The position numbers and the translations under genes are program-made. Of a stretch of 21,835 bases of DNA, positions 18,243-21,835 are shown piece by piece. The stretch comes from Triparma columacea (lineage: Eukaryota > Sar > Bolidophyceae > Parmales > Triparmaceae). The number at the start of each line of letters is the position of its first letter. Position 1 is the first letter of the stretch. The stretch lies in the NCBI GenBank assembly GCA_030267965.1, contig BRYA01000147.1, positions 6,565 to 28,399 on the forward strand, written 5' to 3'. Below the pieces are notes generated by a model. That model was not told where the DNA came from. It did no database searches and saw only the letters and a list, made by a program, of their open reading frames with translations.

Positions 18243-19064
18243 TTATACGTGATGCCTAGAAATGTGTCTCTTGATTTTGTCTCTCTGCTTCGCTTTATAT
18301 TCGCACCCTTCTTGCGGGCATGTATGCCAGGTCACGCCAATATCGTGAATATGAGCAAGGTGGGTCTTGATATTGGATCTCATCTTCGTTTTATATTCAC
18401 ACCCTTCTTGTGGGCATGAATGCCACGTTACGCCAATATCGTGAAAACTAGCAAGGTGTGTCTTGATGTGGCTTCTCTGCTTCGCCTTATATTCACACCC
18501 TTCTTGTGGGCATGCGTGCCAGGTTACGCCAATATCGTGAATATAAGCAAGGTGTAACTTGATATCGCTTCTTTGCTTCGCCTTGAATTCACAACCCTCT
18601 TGCGGGCATGTATGCCATGTTACGCCAATATCGTGAATAAGAGCAAGGTGCATCTTGATGCTGCTTCTCTGCTTCGACTTATAAACACACCCTTCTTGCG
18701 GGCATGTATGCCACTTTACGCCAATATCGTGAATATTAGCAAGGTGGCTCTTGATATTGCATCTCTTCTTCGTCTTATATTCACACCCTTCTTGTGGGCA
18801 TGAATGCAATGTTACGCCAATATCCTCCGATCCAACTTCTTCCACCTTGCATCCTTCAATTTTGGTGATACTAGGCGCGCTACCCGATTCTCCGACACAA
18901 CCTGCTGTCGATTCACCCTTACTCCCTCCTTGAAACTCAGGAAGGATACCAAGGTCCTCCGATCCATCTTCTTCCACCTTGCATCCTTCTATTTTGATGA
19001 TACTAGGCTTAAGTGTGTTAACGTGCGTGCTGAAATCTAGACAATGCGCCGGCACTGTCGACAT
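18243..19064 (-). CDS. Tandem C2H2 zinc-finger protein, unit 4 (6 fingers)
   Basis: The CDS codes for 273 residues from MSTVPAHCLDF. The N-terminus (THVNTLKPS, IIKIEGCKVEEDGSEDLG) is of the unit 2 type and a second ITKIEGCKVEEVGSED follows. That copy runs straight into IGVTLHSCPQEGC, the end of a finger linker, so the acidic region and the KKSQYGIG lead-in are gone: an internal deletion near 18823. Six fingers run from about 89 to the end, closing with QRDKIKRHISRHHV as in unit 1. All Cys and His ligands are kept, so the finger array should still fold. It is divergent from the broken membrane-protein copy C. Confidence 0.85.
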   Translation of the reverse strand: MSTVPAHCLDFSTHVNTLKPSIIKIEGCKVEEDGSEDLGILPEFQGGSKGESTAGCVGESGSAPSITKIEGCKVEEVGSEDIGVTLHSCPQEGCEYKTKKRCNIKSHLANIHDIGVKWHTCPQEGCVYKSKQRSSIKMHLALIHDIGVTWHTCPQEGCEFKAKQRSDIKLHLAYIHDIGVTWHACPQEGCEYKAKQRSHIKTHLASFHDIGVTWHSCPQEGCEYKTKMRSNIKTHLAHIHDIGVTWHTCPQEGCEYKAKQRDKIKRHISRHHV

Positions 19065-19159
19065 GAACTCTTTTCTATCTATCTGGTAGAAAAATAGGAA
19101 TTCTATCTGGTACTGCCAAGGAAACAAAAAAATAATTGAAAGGTAGATATCCCACGTTA

Positions 19160-19539
19160 ATGGCTGGGATAGCAGCGATACCAGCGATATCTCTCTTCGG
19201 TTTGCTCAAGGACTCAAAATCCCCCTTCACGCCGTGCGCTCGGAGTGTAAACGTTACCCCAACGTTATAATCCCCATCCCATCGGCTGACACTTATAATC
19301 CCCTAACCTCAACAACCTCCCCCCCTTCCTCTCCAGTCACTAACGAGACAGGTTACTGGTGGGCAGGTTTACTCTCAGGTCTCGCGTCAGCAGCACTGTC
19401 AGCGTGCGGTATAGCGAGCGCTGGTATCGCTTATATATTCAAGGACTACGATCCTGGGGGGAACAAGAGAAGGGGAAATATAAACGTTGGGGGGGGAGGG
19501 GGGGCGAAAGGGGAAGGGGAGAGATTGAACAAGGTTTGA
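19160..19539 (+). pseudogene. Broken membrane-protein copy C
   Basis: The copy begins like copies A and B (MAGIAAIPAI) but lacks 79 bases that in copy A are 15787-15865. This removes most of the first hydrophobic segment and the intron donor. The frame then ends at 19268-19270, while the rest of the gene (second hydrophobic segment, GLASAALSACG, to 19539) remains open in another phase. Copy C has the short B-type tail without the zinc finger. It is probably not functional, unless a protein starts inside. Confidence 0.7.
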
Positions 19540-19598
19540 CAGGGATAGAAGAGGTCAAATATATTTAGATGCTTCAACTCTGCTTAAGATGAATCAAC

Positions 19599-20687
19599 TT
19601 ATACATGATACTTAGAAATGTGTTTCTTGAGGCTGCCTCTCTCCTTCGCCTTATATTCACAACCCTCTTGCGAGCATGTATGCCACGTTACGCCGATATC
19701 ATGAATATTAGCAAGGTGCTTCTTGATGTTACCTTTATCCTTCGACTTATATTCACACCCTTCTTGTGGGCATGCATGCCACGTTATGCCAATATCGTGA
19801 ATATGAGCAAGGTGCCTCTTGAGAAGACCTCTTTGCTTCGTCTTATATTCACACCCTTCTTGCGGGCATGTATGCCATGTTACGCCAATATTGTGAATGC
19901 AAGCAAGGTGGGTCTTGATATCGCCTCTCAGCTTCGCCTTATATTCACACCCTTCTTGCGGGCATGTATGCCAAGTTACGCCAATATCGTGAATATGAGC
20001 AAGATGCTGCTTGATGGTGCATCTCTGCTTCGACTTATATTCACAACCCTCTTGCGGGCATGTATGCCAGGTTACCCCAATATCGTGAATATCAGCAAGG
20101 TGCTGCTTGAGGTGCTTTTTCTGCTTCGTCTTAAATTCGCACCCTTCTTGCGGGCAAGTATGCCAGGTTACGCCAATATTGTGAATATCTGCAAGGTGCT
20201 GCTTGATGGTGCATCTCTGCTTCGTCTTATATTCACAACCCTCTTGCGGGCATGTATGCCAAGTTACGCCAATATCGTGAATATTAGCAAGGTGCTTCTT
20301 GATCATGCTTGTCTCCTTCGCTTTATATTCACATCCTTCTTGCGGGCATGCATGCCATATTGCGCCAATACCGTACTGAGACTTCTTTCCATACCCAGGC
20401 TCATCTTCATCGTCATCATTTTCACCACCATTACCATGGCCAACAAGGTCCTCTGATCCAACTTCTTCCACCTTGATTCCTTCTATTTTGATGTTACTAG
20501 GCGCGCTACCCGATCCTCCGACACCACCTACTGTCGATTCATCCTTATCTCCTCCTTGAAAGTCAGGAAGGATACCAAGGTCCTCCGATCCATCTTCTTC
20601 CACCTTGCATCCTTCTACTTTGATACTAGGCTTAAGTGGGTTAATTTGCGAGCTAGAATCTAGATATTGCGCCGGCACTGTCGACAT
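19599..20687 (-). CDS. Tandem C2H2 zinc-finger protein, unit 5 (8 fingers)
   Basis: The CDS codes for 362 residues from the array-wide start MSTVPAQYLD; an upstream in-frame ATG at 20792 would give 397. The N-terminus has SIKVEGCKVEEDGSEDLG and NIKIEGIKVEEVGSEDL, then a shortened acidic part (HGNGGENDDDEDEPGY) and KKSQYGIGAIW. Eight fingers run from 114 to the end. QRCTIKQ helices occur in fingers 2 and 4, as in unit 2 finger 3, and two linkers read HNIGVTWH. The closing finger CSQEGC..ERGSLKKHISKYHV groups with unit 3. No membrane-protein gene lies upstream; instead the S1-like gene starts divergently about 200 bases away. Confidence 0.86.
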   Translation of the reverse strand: MSTVPAQYLDSSSQINPLKPSIKVEGCKVEEDGSEDLGILPDFQGGDKDESTVGGVGGSGSAPSNIKIEGIKVEEVGSEDLVGHGNGGENDDDEDEPGYGKKSQYGIGAIWHACPQEGCEYKAKETSMIKKHLANIHDIGVTWHTCPQEGCEYKTKQRCTIKQHLADIHNIGVTWHTCPQEGCEFKTKQKKHLKQHLADIHDIGVTWHTCPQEGCEYKSKQRCTIKQHLAHIHDIGVTWHTCPQEGCEYKAKLRGDIKTHLACIHNIGVTWHTCPQEGCEYKTKQRGLLKRHLAHIHDIGITWHACPQEGCEYKSKDKGNIKKHLANIHDIGVTWHTCSQEGCEYKAKERGSLKKHISKYHV

Positions 20688-20884
20688 TAAATCTTTTCTT
20701 ATTTGTATAGGGTTGGAAATGAACAGTAAATGTCTGGGCATCGCAACACTTGATTCCGAATTGATTTCCTCCTCGTTTTCTCCTTTCATCATCCCTTTTC
20801 TTCTGTGTCCTTTATTCCCTCATTTGTTTGATTTTGTTGCCTTCATATATCACATTTGGACAACAACATAACTATTTGAAGCTC

Positions 20885-21554
20885 ATGAAGTTCCTTATCA
20901 TATCAACCCTAGTGTTGGGGAGCTCCTCCTGGCTGATTTCTACCCCGACATCACCGAGTACCCAACTCAATGCTGTGGCTCAATTAACTCGATTTGAGCG
21001 CCTTAAGAAGAATTATAAGGGCCCAAAGACGTCAGTTGGTGAGTACACGCATCCATAAAGTATATAAATAGGATATAAACGTATATACAGAGCTATTTAT
21101 ATCCCTACAACCACATACATCATTCTCGATCATACCGAGTCATTCTCATTTTAGGACATTTTAGGACATTTTATCTACAATTATATTACTTTATATGATA
21201 CAATACACACAATTAGGACTACACATACCCTTATATACGCTGTATATGGACTATATATAGACACAAATACACACACACGCACACACCCACACCCACACAC
21301 ATTACATCCCCCCCCATACACACACATACGCACACACACTATACTACCCTAACTATATCATTCACCACACACCAAACCACTTCTCACCCATCCATCAAAC
21401 CCCCCTATCAACCCCCATATAACCCCTACATCACGCTACCAAACCACCAGACACCTCAGGAGTAGCCTTCACCTACGAGGCATTCGAGGAGGCCGTAGCG
21501 GCTACAGACTACTCCTTCAACAGGAACGATGTCATCAAGGGGACTGTTGTACAG
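20885..21554 (+). CDS. S1-domain protein, probably plastid ribosomal protein S1, 3'-truncated by the window
   Basis: Two exons are visible. Exon 1 (20885-21038) codes for a hydrophobic signal-like start (MKFLIISTLVLGSSSWL) and a basic stretch ending GPKTSV. Exon 2 (21460-21554) codes for GVAFTYEAFEEAVAATDY and then SFNRNDVIKGTVVQ, which is how an S1 RNA-binding domain opens. A good donor (CAG|GTGAGA) follows at 21555, phase 0, and the rest of the gene is outside the window. The N-terminus fits import into a plastid through the secretory route. S1 helps small ribosomal subunits bind mRNA. Other S1-domain proteins are possible, since only one partial domain is seen. The gene is divergent from zinc-finger unit 5. 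Confidence 0.6.
21039..21459 (+). other. Intron 1 of the S1-like gene, with microsatellites
   Basis: G|GTGAGT to CACCTCAG, 421 bases, phase 1. It is AT-rich at first, then holds AC-rich simple repeats (about 21260-21345) and a C run. Splicing gives KTSV-GVAFTYEAF. Confidence 0.75.
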
Positions 21555-21835
21555 GTGAGAAGGACAAGAGACAAGGAACATTAACATTTGAGAAAAGGGG
21601 AGGACTTTGTTCCACTGATGTAAATATACCACAAGCTTTATATGGGTATGATATGCGACGTGCATTTCGGAGACACGCGCAATGATATAACGCCAGCAAC
21701 ACATAAATGGCTGCCAAACGACCATACTGAGGAACAAAAACATGACAACAACACCTGTTATTACTTCACACTGAAACCTTCCTGACACATCCTCCTATCG
21801 CACTCCATATCCGGGGGGGGGGGGGGGGGGGGGGG
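21555..21835 (+). other. Start of a further intron, ending in poly-G
   Basis: The stretch begins GTGAGA after exon 2 of the S1-like gene. No acceptor followed by S1-domain coding was found before the window ends in 23 consecutive G (21813-21835). Confidence 0.5.

Noticed and set aside
12840..20350. Regular repeats with variable parts that could suggest a CRISPR array
   Set aside because: The 96-base units are coding, keep Cys/His ligands and vary at finger helix residues. There are no cas genes and the setting is eukaryotic.
19605..20456. A 283-codon plus-strand open frame opposite zinc-finger unit 5, and similar ones opposite units 1-4
   Set aside because: The 96-base repeat is a multiple of three, so any stop-free antisense frame stays open through the array. 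Its translation is just the repeat read backwards, with no start context or domain.
21456..21788. A 110-codon minus-strand frame near the right edge
   Set aside because: It overlaps exon 2 of the S1-like gene, which has good splice sites and recognisable protein sequence; the minus frame has no known motif.

Overview
The window reads as nuclear DNA of a small photosynthetic eukaryote. It has spliceosomal GT-AG introns, a mitochondrial import factor (PAM16), a plastid lipid-associated (PAP/fibrillin-like) protein with a signal-plus-transit type N-terminus, a probable S1-domain ribosomal protein, and a RELCH-type trafficking protein. Very long C and G homopolymers, a compact layout and the style of the tandem zinc-finger proteins suggest a stramenopile microalga, perhaps a bolidophyte such as Triparma. 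That assignment is inference and no sequence search was possible. The poly-G run at 21813-21835 suggests the right edge is also a contig end.

Left part (1-12015), ordinary genes: (i) a 5'-truncated multi-pass membrane protein (+); (ii) a DUF924-TilS fusion gene (-), whose two enzyme regions are joined by an intron I can place exactly; (iii) an acidic hypothetical protein (-) divergent from (iv) a PAP/fibrillin-like plastid protein (+); (v) a four-exon RELCH-like LisH/coiled-coil/HEAT gene (+) with a PDZ domain inside the HEAT region; (vi) PAM16 (-), convergent with it.

Right part (12763-20687), a tandem array: five C2H2 zinc-finger genes, all on the minus strand, with 6, 10, 8, 6 and 8 fingers on a strict 96-base (32-residue) period. 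Between units 2/3, 3/4 and 4/5 there is a divergent plus-strand gene for a small membrane protein. Its first copy carries an extra U1-like zinc finger, its second needs a 47-base intron, and its third is broken by a 79-base deletion. Between units 1 and 2 that position is occupied by a 493-bp MITE with 31-bp perfect terminal inverted repeats and TA target duplications. Upstream sequences and N-termini alternate between two types along the array (a-b-a-b-a), which points to duplication of a two-gene block followed by sequence exchange.

Right edge (20885-21554+): the first two exons of a gene that looks like a plastid ribosomal protein S1; the rest lies beyond the window.

The strongest candidates for something undescribed are the zinc-finger/membrane-protein duplicon array, with variation concentrated at the DNA-contact positions of the fingers, and the DUF924-TilS fusion. 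No tRNA, rRNA or CRISPR array was recognised.
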